From Defluviitaleaceae bacterium (lineage in GTDB: Bacteria; Bacillota; Clostridia; Lachnospirales; WQUN01): a stretch of DNA of 64,000 bases. The notes under the pieces were generated by a model that was given only the letters and a program-made list of their open reading frames with translations, did not search any database and was not told the DNA's origin. The stretch lies in the NCBI GenBank assembly GCA_009779835.1, contig WRBD01000006.1, positions 1 to 64,000 on the forward strand. Reading direction: 5' to 3'. Below are positions 52,304-59,874 of this stretch, one piece after another; position 1 is the stretch's first letter, and each line of letters opens with the position of its first letter. The position numbers and the translations under genes are program-made.

Positions 52304-53818
52304 ATGATTCAAAAAAGCAAGACAAAACGCTTTTTGGCGTTGTTTGCGGCTGTTATTATGGCTGCACTGCTTTCTGCGGTAGTCGTATCCGCACAAGCAA
52401 CATTTGACCTCGGTGATTTTGACCAATTTTCACCAGACGGCTGGCAAAACAGATGGAACACGGAAGAAACTGATGAACCTGCAGGCGGACGTATTCCGAT
52501 GGAAGTATTAGCTTCCGCTACACATCTTGTGCTTGAGTTTTCAGATTTTCCCTCGAATGATGTTGAACTCATAATTATGGGTGACGGTAATGGTTGGAGC
52601 TGGAGGCAAGAAGATATATACAGCCCCGAAGACGGCGAATTGTCTGCAATGATTGACCTTGCTGCCACTGTTCGCGATTGGGAAGCTATAATCGGCGGCG
52701 ACGGAGCAGCTATTATTTTGGGTTCGCACGGCTTGGCTGATTATATTGAAAGCGCGTACTTGATTCTTGAAGGCGGCGCAGGACCTATTGCTACACCCGC
52801 ACCTACTGCTACACCTGCTCCTGTTCCTCCCGTTAGTACCGGAGCATCTGTTTTACAACTTACATTGGGTAGCACAAACTATACATTAAACGGTGTTGGC
52901 GGGACTCTTGAAGTTGCTCCTGCAAGCATTGACGGCAGAACAATGGTTCCCTTGCGTTTCATCGGTGAAACTCTTGGTGCAACCATTGACTGGAATGACG
53001 CTACCCGTACTGCAACATTCAAACTTGGCACGAATGTTGCCAACGTAACAATTGGCCAGCCCCTTCCCAATGATATGGGTACACCGATAATAGAAAACGG
53101 CAGAACCTTAGTTCCCGTAAGATTTGTTTCCACCGCTATGGGAGCAGAAGTTGATTGGGTTCCACCAAGCACAGTTATTGTTTCCTTTGGTGGCGGAGAA
53201 GCTAATGTTAATGTAGACCCCGGTCACGACCATGGCCATGACGATGATTGTGACGACCCCGATTGTGACCACGATTACGATGACGATGATAATGTTGAAG
53301 AAAACAACGACGATACTCCCGTTGTAAGTGGCGAAGTTATTTTTGAAGTAACTGCAAGTGCTGATTTAGCTGCTGAAATTATGGATCAAGAAGCAGAAGG
53401 TCTTAGCCTTGCAGGTCTTGATAACGGTGACGCGAGCATTCGTTTTGAAGGTGGCGCGTTAGTTGTTTACGGTCGCGCTAATACTCAATGGCCCGGATGG
53501 CAAGGTATTGATATAATGCTGGAAGACCTTGACCTGTCAGCAAGCGGCACTTACGCTTTAATAGTGGAAGGTGCAGGTACAGGCGCGCAACTTGGGCTTG
53601 AATGGCCTTTAGATGGCGACCCGTGGGATACCGGACGTGTAACCGGTTCTAATGGTTCCGTAACCATGACATTCTCCGGAAATCCACAAAACACCCCCGG
53701 AAAATCAGTTTCACCCGGTCAGTCCGAATGGAGAATCCGTGTAAACGTAAGGGGTTCAGATGCCATAAACGTAGGAGATTTTACAGTCTCAGCAATAAGG
53801 ATTGAGAAAATTTCATAA
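52304..53818 (+). CDS. Secreted stalk-domain protein with His/Asp-rich segment
   Basis: 504 residues with a signal peptide (about 1-31, ends VVVSAQA). The order is an N-terminal beta-rich domain (32-160), a Pro/Thr/Ala linker, and a copper-amine-oxidase-N-like stalk domain (about 185-300: GRTMVPLRFIGETLGATIDWND, GRTLVPVRFVSTAMGAEVDW). A stretch very rich in His and Asp follows (about 305-332, GHDHGHDDDCDDPDCDHD), then a C-terminal beta-sandwich of carbohydrate-binding type (about 345-504). GGAGAG precedes ATG 52304 by ten bases. The His/Asp stretch could bind divalent metal; the stalk domain usually presents other domains at the wall. Function unknown. Confidence 0.8.
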   Translation: MIQKSKTKRFLALFAAVIMAALLSAVVVSAQATFDLGDFDQFSPDGWQNRWNTEETDEPAGGRIPMEVLASATHLVLEFSDFPSNDVELIIMGDGNGWSWRQEDIYSPEDGELSAMIDLAATVRDWEAIIGGDGAAIILGSHGLADYIESAYLILEGGAGPIATPAPTATPAPVPPVSTGASVLQLTLGSTNYTLNGVGGTLEVAPASIDGRTMVPLRFIGETLGATIDWNDATRTATFKLGTNVANVTIGQPLPNDMGTPIIENGRTLVPVRFVSTAMGAEVDWVPPSTVIVSFGGGEANVNVDPGHDHGHDDDCDDPDCDHDYDDDDNVEENNDDTPVVSGEVIFEVTASADLAAEIMDQEAEGLSLAGLDNGDASIRFEGGALVVYGRANTQWPGWQGIDIMLEDLDLSASGTYALIVEGAGTGAQLGLEWPLDGDPWDTGRVTGSNGSVTMTFSGNPQNTPGKSVSPGQSEWRIRVNVRGSDAINVGDFTVSAIRIEKIS

Positions 53819-53840
53819 CCCGTAGTAAACGAAAAAAGTC

Positions 53841-53873
53841 CCGCCGGAGTTATTGACCTCGGCGGTTTTTTTT
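53841..53873 (+). terminator. Terminator after the stalk-domain gene
   Basis: CCGCCGGAG pairs with CTCGGCGG (one bulged G), followed by eight T (53866-53873). Confidence 0.85.
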
Positions 53874-53899
53874 GTTATTATGACAAAAGAAAATCATCT

Positions 53900-53971
53900 G
53901 GCGCCATGGCCAAGCGGTAAGGCAGTGGTTTGCAAAACCATTATTCCCCGGTTCAAATCCGGGTGGTGCCT
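53900..53971 (+). tRNA. tRNA-Cys (anticodon GCA)
   Basis: Cloverleaf of 72 bases. The acceptor stem GGCGCCA/TGGTGCC has one G-U pair. The D arm is CCAAGCGGTAAGG. The anticodon arm GTGGTTTGCAAAACCAT carries GCA. The T arm CCCGGTTCAAATCCGGG is present, and the discriminator is T as in tRNA-Cys. CCA is not encoded. Confidence 0.95.
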
Positions 53972-54030
53972 TTGAAAAAAGCCCCGAAATCATTTATGAG
54001 GGTACTGAAAAGTCCAAACAAAAGAACGCT

Positions 54031-54070
54031 GCAAAAAGCTGCTGAATAAAGAAAAACAGCGGCTTTTTGC
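54031..54070. terminator. Hairpin between tRNA-Cys and the convergent ABC operon
   Basis: GCAAAAAGCTGCTG (54031-54044) pairs with CAGCGGCTTTTTGC (54057-54070), 14 pairs with one G-U. The symmetric A/T runs lie inside the stem, so it may stop transcription from both sides. Confidence 0.65.
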
Positions 54071-54086
54071 GTAGTCAGAACTATTT

Positions 54087-54764
54087 TCACACGAAATTAT
54101 TTAATCTCCCATCCTTCACTTCAAAAATTATTTCTGCTTTTTGCGCTAATTCTTTATTATGTGTGACGATTACGATTGTTTTTCCTGTTTTATGAATTTC
54201 AAGAATATGATTTAAAACTTCATCCTCAGATTCGGAATCAAGATTTCCCGTCGGTTCGTCCATGAGAAGAATATCGGGGTCATTAGCCAATGCGCGGGCG
54301 ATTGAAACCCTCTGTTGCTGCCCTCCCGATAGTTCGTTGGGCTTTGAATTTGCTTTATCGGAAAGCCCGACTAACTTTAAAAGTTCGTCGGCTTTTTTCT
54401 TTTGTTCGTTTTGCGGAACTTTTCCGAACATCATCGCCGTTTGAATATTTTCCAAAGCGGTGAGATTTTGTAGCAGATTAAAAAATTGAAAAACAAATCC
54501 GATTTTTTCAGCGCGAATTTCCGATAATTTATTGTCGCTTAATTCAGAAATATTTATTCCGTCGATAAAAACATTTCCGCTTGTAGGTTTATCAAGGCCG
54601 CCGATTAAGTGCATCAATGTACTTTTTCCATGACCGGATTTTCCTATAATACACGAAAACGAAGCGCGCGGAATTTCCATGCTCACATTTTTAAGCGCGT
54701 GGGTCTTTATTTTTTTTCCGTAAATTTTATTTAAATTTTCAGTTTGGATTATTGGTTTATTCAT
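54087..54764 (-). CDS. ABC transporter ATPase, MacB/LolD type
   Basis: ATPase for the FtsX-like permease encoded just upstream. Walker A is [11 protein letters not shown], the Q-loop lies in [11 protein letters not shown], the signature is [15 protein letters not shown], Walker B is [13 protein letters not shown], and the switch His is VTHNKE. GGAGG ten bases before ATG 54764 sets the start; the permease's last codons overlap it. Such ATPases power mechanotransmission or export rather than import. It is the last gene of the HMA-lipoprotein/permease/ATPase operon, ending near the tRNA-Cys. Confidence 0.92.
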   Translation of the reverse strand: MNKPIIQTENLNKIYGKKIKTHALKNVSMEIPRASFSCIIGKSGHGKSTLMHLIGGLDKPTSGNVFIDGINISELSDNKLSEIRAEKIGFVFQFFNLLQNLTALENIQTAMMFGKVPQNEQKKKADELLKLVGLSDKANSKPNELSGGQQQRVSIARALANDPDILLMDEPTGNLDSESEDEVLNHILEIHKTGKTIVIVTHNKELAQKAEIIFEVKDGRLNNFV

Positions 54765-55920
54765 AACTAATCGCCTCCACGGGTGCAAGAAGCATCGCCT
54801 TCCACGCAGGATAAATTCCCGAAATAATCGAGATTACAAGCGAGAACGTTATCGCCGTTAAAACTGAAGAAATTTCAAAGCTTGCTTCGGGCGATGCACC
54901 TTTTAAAAGATCATTAGCTCCGATTTGTGAAATAAATTCTCCCGCGAAAACAGATGCGAATAAACCTATTACAACGCCTGAAATTCCGCCGAACAAACCG
55001 TACAATCCCGATTCAAGAAGGAAAATTTTAAAAATAGTGCCGCGTTTTCCGCCGATTGCGCGCATAATTCCGATTTCGCGGCGGCGTTCGTAAACGGCAG
55101 TCATCATTGTGTTGATAATTCCGAAAGCCGCCGCAATCAACGCAACCGCCGCAACAAGCTGCAAAGTTATATTTACCGAACCCAAAATAGCAAGCACTTG
55201 ACCTAAAAGCTGTTCGTCGGTTGCGATATGAACATTTGCTACACCTAAAATCGCAGCTTCGTAGCTTTCCATATTTGCAATATCATCAACCCTTGCAGAA
55301 ATGTAAGAGATGTAACCTTCCCTTTCAAAAACTCTTTGCATAACTGAAAGCGGAAGAAATAAAGTTGCATCATCGTTGCTTTGGTTTGAGGCAAGGATTC
55401 CTTTTATATTAAAATTTTCATTGCGAATGGTTATTTCATCGCCAACGTTTAAATCACGCCGCGTCGCAAAATCCGAACCAATGATTGCGGCATTTTCATT
55501 TTGTGATGAAAAATATTCCCCCGCTGCCATTTTCCATTCGCGGAAAATTTTTGTTTCATCCGGCAATACTCCCACGACAACGGAACGAAGTTCCCTTACA
55601 GCGGCCTGCTGTGTCAAATGCGGGATTACTTCGATTCCTTCCAATTCGGAGATTCTTTCAAATGTTTCATGGTGCATGGATTCTGAAATTGTTTCGCCGG
55701 TTATAATCGCAATTAAATTAAAAACGCAAATATTTTCGGGCATAATTATAAAATTAGCACCCATTGCGTTTGCTTGTCTTGTAACTTCGCCGCGCATACT
55801 TCCGCCCAAAGAAAGCAACGCCACAAATGATGCCATTCCGATTGAAATTCCAAGCATGGTAAAAATAAATCTGCCTTTTCTTCGGAAAAGATTTTTTGCC
55901 ACTAATTTTAAAATATTCAT
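54757..55920 (-). CDS. FtsX/MacB-like ABC permease
   Basis: 387 residues with one N-terminal helix (after MNILKLVAKNLFRRKGRFIFTM), a large external MacB-type domain (about 45-240), then three helices in the C-terminal FtsX fold (for example GIINTMMTAVYERRREIGIMRAIG). Four helices in total is the MacB type VII arrangement. It overlaps the HMA-lipoprotein gene by four bases (ATGA) and the ATPase gene by eight. It is probably an exporter or lipoprotein-handling machine with the HMA lipoprotein as its external partner; cargo unknown. Confidence 0.9.
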   Translation of the reverse strand: MNILKLVAKNLFRRKGRFIFTMLGISIGMASFVALLSLGGSMRGEVTRQANAMGANFIIMPENICVFNLIAIITGETISESMHHETFERISELEGIEVIPHLTQQAAVRELRSVVVGVLPDETKIFREWKMAAGEYFSSQNENAAIIGSDFATRRDLNVGDEITIRNENFNIKGILASNQSNDDATLFLPLSVMQRVFEREGYISYISARVDDIANMESYEAAILGVANVHIATDEQLLGQVLAILGSVNITLQLVAAVALIAAAFGIINTMMTAVYERRREIGIMRAIGGKRGTIFKIFLLESGLYGLFGGISGVVIGLFASVFAGEFISQIGANDLLKGASPEASFEISSVLTAITFSLVISIISGIYPAWKAMLLAPVEAISYE

Positions 55921-56267
55921 GGGATGTTAAAACCCTCCCTTGTGATTACACTTTCGATTATTGTTACATCTAAATTCGGCGCGTGTTCTACCGTTACCGT
56001 GTCGGTGTTCAAATTTACAGAAATATTTACAACCTCATCCAAAGCTGACAACGCATTTACAATTTTATTTTCACACCTGCCGCAAGTCATACCCCATACG
56101 GTTAATTCGGTGGTGGTTGTAGTTGGCTCTGTATTTTGTTCATTGGCTTGCAGTGTATTTTGTTCCGTTGTCAAATTAATAATAGTGTTATCATTTTCAT
56201 TGCCATTGCAAGCGGAAAATATAAATACCACAGTAAATGCAATTAAAAGAGTTGTAATTTTTTTCAT
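55917..56267 (-). CDS. Lipoprotein with heavy-metal-associated (HMA) domain
   Basis: 116 residues. A lipoprotein signal with lipobox IFSAC is followed by a Thr/Asn/Glu-rich linker (about 25-50). A complete HMA ferredoxin-like fold comes next, with the metal-binding GMTCGRCENKIVNAL and the late VTVEHAPNLDVTIIESVITREGF. HMA domains usually sit in the cytosol (CopZ, P-type ATPases), so an external, lipid-anchored copy is uncommon. It is the first gene of an operon with the permease and ATPase and is 209 bases from tlpA, in a likely metal or thiol-handling role. AAAGGGG precedes the start. Confidence 0.9.
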   Translation of the reverse strand: MKKITTLLIAFTVVFIFSACNGNENDNTIINLTTEQNTLQANEQNTEPTTTTTELTVWGMTCGRCENKIVNALSALDEVVNISVNLNTDTVTVEHAPNLDVTIIESVITREGFNIP

Positions 56268-56476
56268 TTTAATTTCCCCTTTAAAATATTATTTGACATA
56301 AAAAAGCAAAGTAAACCATGCCCGAAAACAGGCACAGCATTCTCTTGTTTCATAATTTAGATTAATTATTAATTATTCATTTTCACATGGGTATCAACGA
56401 TATTGGCAGTATTAATTCTAAGAATATCAGATTTCCTTAAATCTATAATTATTTGTACAGCAAGAGCGGGTCATTG

Positions 56477-57058
56477 TCAATGATTTTCAAAAGCCATTTC
56501 AATTCCGTTTTGCATGGTTTGTTCATTTAATGTGCCTTGAACCATAGCGACGATATAGCCATCCGCGTCAATGAAAAATGTTCTCGGAATAGATCTAATG
56601 CCGTAAGCACGCGATGCTTGCATTGATGTATCGAAATAAATCGGAAAAGTGTAATCACGACTTTGGAAAAAACTTTCTACGTGTTCGCGGGTTTCGTGTT
56701 GTCCGTCAATTAAATTTACTTTTATAATGTGAATTTCATCGCCCATTTCATTATGCAGTTGTTCAAAATAAGGCATTTCGGTTATACATGACGGACACCA
56801 TGTCGTCCAAAAATTAAGCACGATAGGCTTTCCGAAAAAATCCGATAAACGAACTTCATTTCCATTCATATCCTGCATGGTAAAATCGGAGGCTTGCTGT
56901 TGTCTTTCCGATTCTTCTTCATTTACCGAATCCACCGCCGGAAGTAAATTATCGGCGATACTTTCCATGTTGCTTAATAAATTATATGAAATAGTTGCAA
57001 TTACAAGAAGCATTGTTAAAATTAATAATACCAAAAGAACTTGCAATTTTTTATTCAT
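56477..57058 (-). CDS. TlpA/ResA-like membrane-anchored thioredoxin
   Basis: 193 residues. One N-terminal anchor helix (about 6-28) is followed by a linker and a thioredoxin fold with active site TTWCPSCITEMP (CPSC) and the cis-Pro region SIPRTFFIDADG. Such proteins reduce disulfides or haem-thiol targets outside the membrane with electrons from CcdA, encoded 17 bases upstream. The neighbouring HMA lipoprotein, with CxxC, is a plausible client. AGGAGG precedes ATG 57058. Confidence 0.93.
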   Translation of the reverse strand: MNKKLQVLLVLLILTMLLVIATISYNLLSNMESIADNLLPAVDSVNEEESERQQQASDFTMQDMNGNEVRLSDFFGKPIVLNFWTTWCPSCITEMPYFEQLHNEMGDEIHIIKVNLIDGQHETREHVESFFQSRDYTFPIYFDTSMQASRAYGIRSIPRTFFIDADGYIVAMVQGTLNEQTMQNGIEMAFENH

Positions 57059-57075
57059 AATTCCTCCTGCTTGAT

Positions 57076-57774
57076 TTAACGCGCAAATAAAGTGATAAAA
57101 CGCCCAAATACGCCTGTCATCATAAGAATGCCAATTACCACTAACAATCCGCCTGATAAAATATTTATTATGCGGTAATGTTTTTTTATAAACGAAAAAG
57201 CGTATTTCAATCGGTTAATTAATACAGCGCATACGATAAAAGGCAAGCCAAGCCCCATAGAAAAAATAAAAAGCATGAACATTCCCTCAATCATGTAACC
57301 CTGTTGTGAAGCCCTAAGAAGTGCCGCTCCGAGAAACGCGCTAACGCACGGTGTCCAACCGATTGAAAAAATAATTCCAAAAATAAAAGCCGAAAAGAAA
57401 TTTAATGGCTTAATCATTCTACCTACTATATGTGGTTTTTTTTGTATTTTACTCATATAAAAATTTATTTGCAAAATTCCAATATAGTTAAGCCCGAACA
57501 AAACCACTATTAATCCGGTTATTATATTAACCTCAGTACCAAAGTCTGTTAAAAGCCGTCCGAGAAATCCGGCGAAAGCACCCAACGCAACAAACACAAC
57601 GGTAAACCCAATCACAAAACCGATTGCATTAATCAATGGTTTAACGATCCGTGTGTCCCTTCCGTCTGCATTGCCGCTTCCTGCAAAATATATTAAATAA
57701 ACAGGCAACATCGGCAGTAAGCAAGGCGATATAAATGTAATAATACCTTCTAAAAACAACAATACATATTGCAT
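57076..57774 (-). CDS. ccdA: CcdA-like thiol-disulfide electron-transfer membrane protein
   Basis: DsbD-beta/CcdA family protein of 232 residues with six membrane segments. Helix 1 carries the Cys of FISPCLLPMLPVYL, and helix 4 the second Cys of SIGWTPCVSAFLGAAL, the redox pair that passes electrons from cytosolic thioredoxin outward. TlpA follows directly. There are no cytochrome c genes in the window, so the pathway probably serves other exported thiol proteins. Confidence 0.93.
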   Translation of the reverse strand: MQYVLLFLEGIITFISPCLLPMLPVYLIYFAGSGNADGRDTRIVKPLINAIGFVIGFTVVFVALGAFAGFLGRLLTDFGTEVNIITGLIVVLFGLNYIGILQINFYMSKIQKKPHIVGRMIKPLNFFSAFIFGIIFSIGWTPCVSAFLGAALLRASQQGYMIEGMFMLFIFSMGLGLPFIVCAVLINRLKYAFSFIKKHYRIINILSGGLLVVIGILMMTGVFGRFITLFAR

Positions 57775-57848
57775 TCATTCACCCCATTGCTTTATAAATT
57801 AATTATAAGCATTTCATTAATTGCAATCAAGGGGCAGGTTTCTGCGTG

Positions 57849-57959
57849 TTACGTAAGCAAGCCAAGCATTTTCGATTTAATAACGGCTTCTTTTGCATTG
57901 TGTACACCTAAGCGCTTATAAACATGACAAAATTCCCGCTGGTCGGTGATTATTCGGGC
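57849..57959 (-). pseudogene. Remnant of a LuxR-type regulator C-terminus
   Basis: Reading on the minus strand to the stop at 57849-57851 gives REFCHVYKRLGVHNAKEAVIKSKMLGLL. This resembles the last helices of a LuxR HTH (TVKxHVxxIYRKLGVxNRxEAVxxAxxLGLL). There is no start, receiver or sensor domain upstream. A 40-codon plus-strand frame (57924-58046) overlaps it and is not recognisable. The 282-base gap 57775-58056 holds nothing else. Confidence 0.5.
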
Positions 57960-58056
57960 AACGGTGTAAATACATCATTCAAATCCATTGGAGAAATTGC
58001 ATACCAGCTTGTTAATCAAACACTTGTATATGTAAAAGTGGAGTAAGGAACTGTCC

Positions 58057-58812
58057 TTATAACTCCACTATAAGCCCAACCGGGCAATGATCCGAACCAA
58101 AAATATCGGGATGAATTGTTGCTTCGCGAATTGCGGGGCGCAATTCATCCGAGACTAAAAAATAATCAATACGCCAGCCGACATTTTTTTCACGCGCCCG
58201 TCCCATATAAGACCACCATGAATAAGCATCTTTTTTATCGGGGTGAAGATGTCTGAAGGTGTCAGTGAAGCCGGAATCTAAAAGCTGTGTCATTTTTTCG
58301 CGTTCCTGCGGTGTAAAGCCCGCGTTATTAACATTTGATTTTGCATTTTTTATATCTATTTCCTTGTGTGCGACGTTTAAATCTCCGCACAAAACTATGG
58401 GCTTATTAAATGCGCCAAGATATTTACGGAAATCATCTTCCCAGCGTTGCCTGTAATCAATGCGTAAAAGCCCCCTTTGTGAATTTGGTGTGTACACCGT
58501 GATAAACCAAAATTTTTCAAATTCAAGCGCGACAATTCGCCCCTCGCGGTCGTGTTCCTCTACGCCCATGCCGTATTTCTCTGAAAGCGGCTCTTTTTTT
58601 GTAAGCACAAGTGTCCCTGAATAGCCCTTTTTCTCCGCGGAATTCCAAAACGCATGATAGCCGGGAAAAATAAAATCCGCTTGCTCGGGTTGCATTTTTG
58701 TTTCTTGTATTCCGATTAAATCATATTCGCCGTCATTAAAAAAATCCATAAAACCCTTGCCCATGCAAGCGCGAAGCCCGTTCACATTCCATGAAACCAT
58801 TTTTAGAATCAT
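58057..58812 (-). CDS. xth: Exodeoxyribonuclease III
   Basis: Apurinic/apyrimidinic endonuclease and 3' exonuclease of base excision repair. The exonuclease-endonuclease-phosphatase fold shows SWNVNGLRA (Asn), IQETKMQ (metal Glu), the catalytic LCGDLNVAH, the DAYSWWSYMGRAREKNVGWRIDYF region and the terminal GSDHCPVGL (Asp-His). Length 251 is normal. It lies 9 bases after sppA's end on the same strand, probably cotranscribed. Confidence 0.96.
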   Translation of the reverse strand: MILKMVSWNVNGLRACMGKGFMDFFNDGEYDLIGIQETKMQPEQADFIFPGYHAFWNSAEKKGYSGTLVLTKKEPLSEKYGMGVEEHDREGRIVALEFEKFWFITVYTPNSQRGLLRIDYRQRWEDDFRKYLGAFNKPIVLCGDLNVAHKEIDIKNAKSNVNNAGFTPQEREKMTQLLDSGFTDTFRHLHPDKKDAYSWWSYMGRAREKNVGWRIDYFLVSDELRPAIREATIHPDIFGSDHCPVGLIVEL

Positions 58813-58821
58813 AAAAGCTCC

Positions 58822-59862
58822 TTAATCAATAAAGTCTGGTGCGACAACCAACGGAACACCGCTAGGAAATCTTCTCAACTCAGACAATGCTATTTCTGTT
58901 TCGCTTCTGGGGAAAATACTTGATGCTTGCGAAAAAAACGACCCCATGAACGAATAACTGGAAAGACTGGGATAATACGCCGATACTCCGGTCAAGGCTT
59001 CAAAATCAGAAAGAGCTTTGTCCCAAGTACCGACTTCATCAATCAAGCCTATGTCCAGTGCTTGGCGAGGCGCAAGCAAACGACCGTCCGCGAATCCGCG
59101 CACAACTTGTTCGTCCAAATTACGACCTGCTACTATCAACTCCACAAAAGTATTAAAATTCTCGTCTATAATACTTTGGAATACCGCTTCCTGTTGGGTT
59201 GTTATTTCCAGTCCCATTGCTCCGGCGGATTTATGCTCGCCCGAATCTATCGCAACAGTGCGTATGCCCAGCTTTTCAAAAAGCTCTTCCGTATCATACA
59301 CCGTCATTACCACACCTATCGACCCTGTCATACTCGTGCGCCCTGCCGTTATATAATCAGCCGCCATACTTATATAAACACCACCCGAAGCACATACAGT
59401 AGACATATACGCGTGTACAGGCCGTCCGGTTTCTTGTTTATAATCCATCAACGCAAAGTACATTTCGTCGCTGTGGTAAATCGTTCCACCGGGCGTATTC
59501 ATGTAAAGTAATATTCCCTTGTTGTCGGGGTTATCCGCTAATTTTTGGATGTATTGTATCGTAGCGTCGTGGTCGTAACCGCCTTCACCGAACCCTCGCT
59601 CATTGAAAATAATACCCTCAATTTTAATAACCGAAAAACTTTCCCCTGCCGGGATATTGACATCTCCCGTTGCGACTATAACAACAAGAAAGAAAAGAAA
59701 GATAAAGAGCAACCCGACTTTTAAAACACTCTTCATCAAGTTGACGAATGCCGTTGCATTTTCCATCGCGACACGAAACCCGTTGGGAGAGGGTGGGGGA
59801 CAGTACGGAACTTTTCGGGGTTCGGCAATCGGCGGGGTTGGCTGTGCGTTTTGTTCATCCAT
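58822..59862 (-). CDS. sppA: Signal peptide peptidase SppA (S49)
   Basis: Membrane protease that degrades leftover signal peptides, with the active site outside the membrane. A proline-rich N-tail and one membrane segment (about 43-66, VGLLFIFLFFLVVIVATG) come first. The S49 domain then has the IKIEGII strand and LLYMNTPGGTIYHSDE. The catalytic Ser is in TSMTGSIGVVMTVYD and the catalytic Lys in SGEHKSAGAMG. Length 346 fits the Gram-positive single-domain form. It lies 12 bases downstream of the amidase gene's end on the same strand. Confidence 0.93.
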   Translation of the reverse strand: MDEQNAQPTPPIAEPRKVPYCPPPSPNGFRVAMENATAFVNLMKSVLKVGLLFIFLFFLVVIVATGDVNIPAGESFSVIKIEGIIFNERGFGEGGYDHDATIQYIQKLADNPDNKGILLYMNTPGGTIYHSDEMYFALMDYKQETGRPVHAYMSTVCASGGVYISMAADYITAGRTSMTGSIGVVMTVYDTEELFEKLGIRTVAIDSGEHKSAGAMGLEITTQQEAVFQSIIDENFNTFVELIVAGRNLDEQVVRGFADGRLLAPRQALDIGLIDEVGTWDKALSDFEALTGVSAYYPSLSSYSFMGSFFSQASSIFPRSETEIALSELRRFPSGVPLVVAPDFID

Positions 59863-59874
59863 TTTTTACACTTC

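Noticed and set aside
57924..58046. A 40-codon plus-strand ORF in the ccdA-xth gap
   Set aside because: No ribosome site, no recognisable family, and overlap with the LuxR-like remnant on the other strand.
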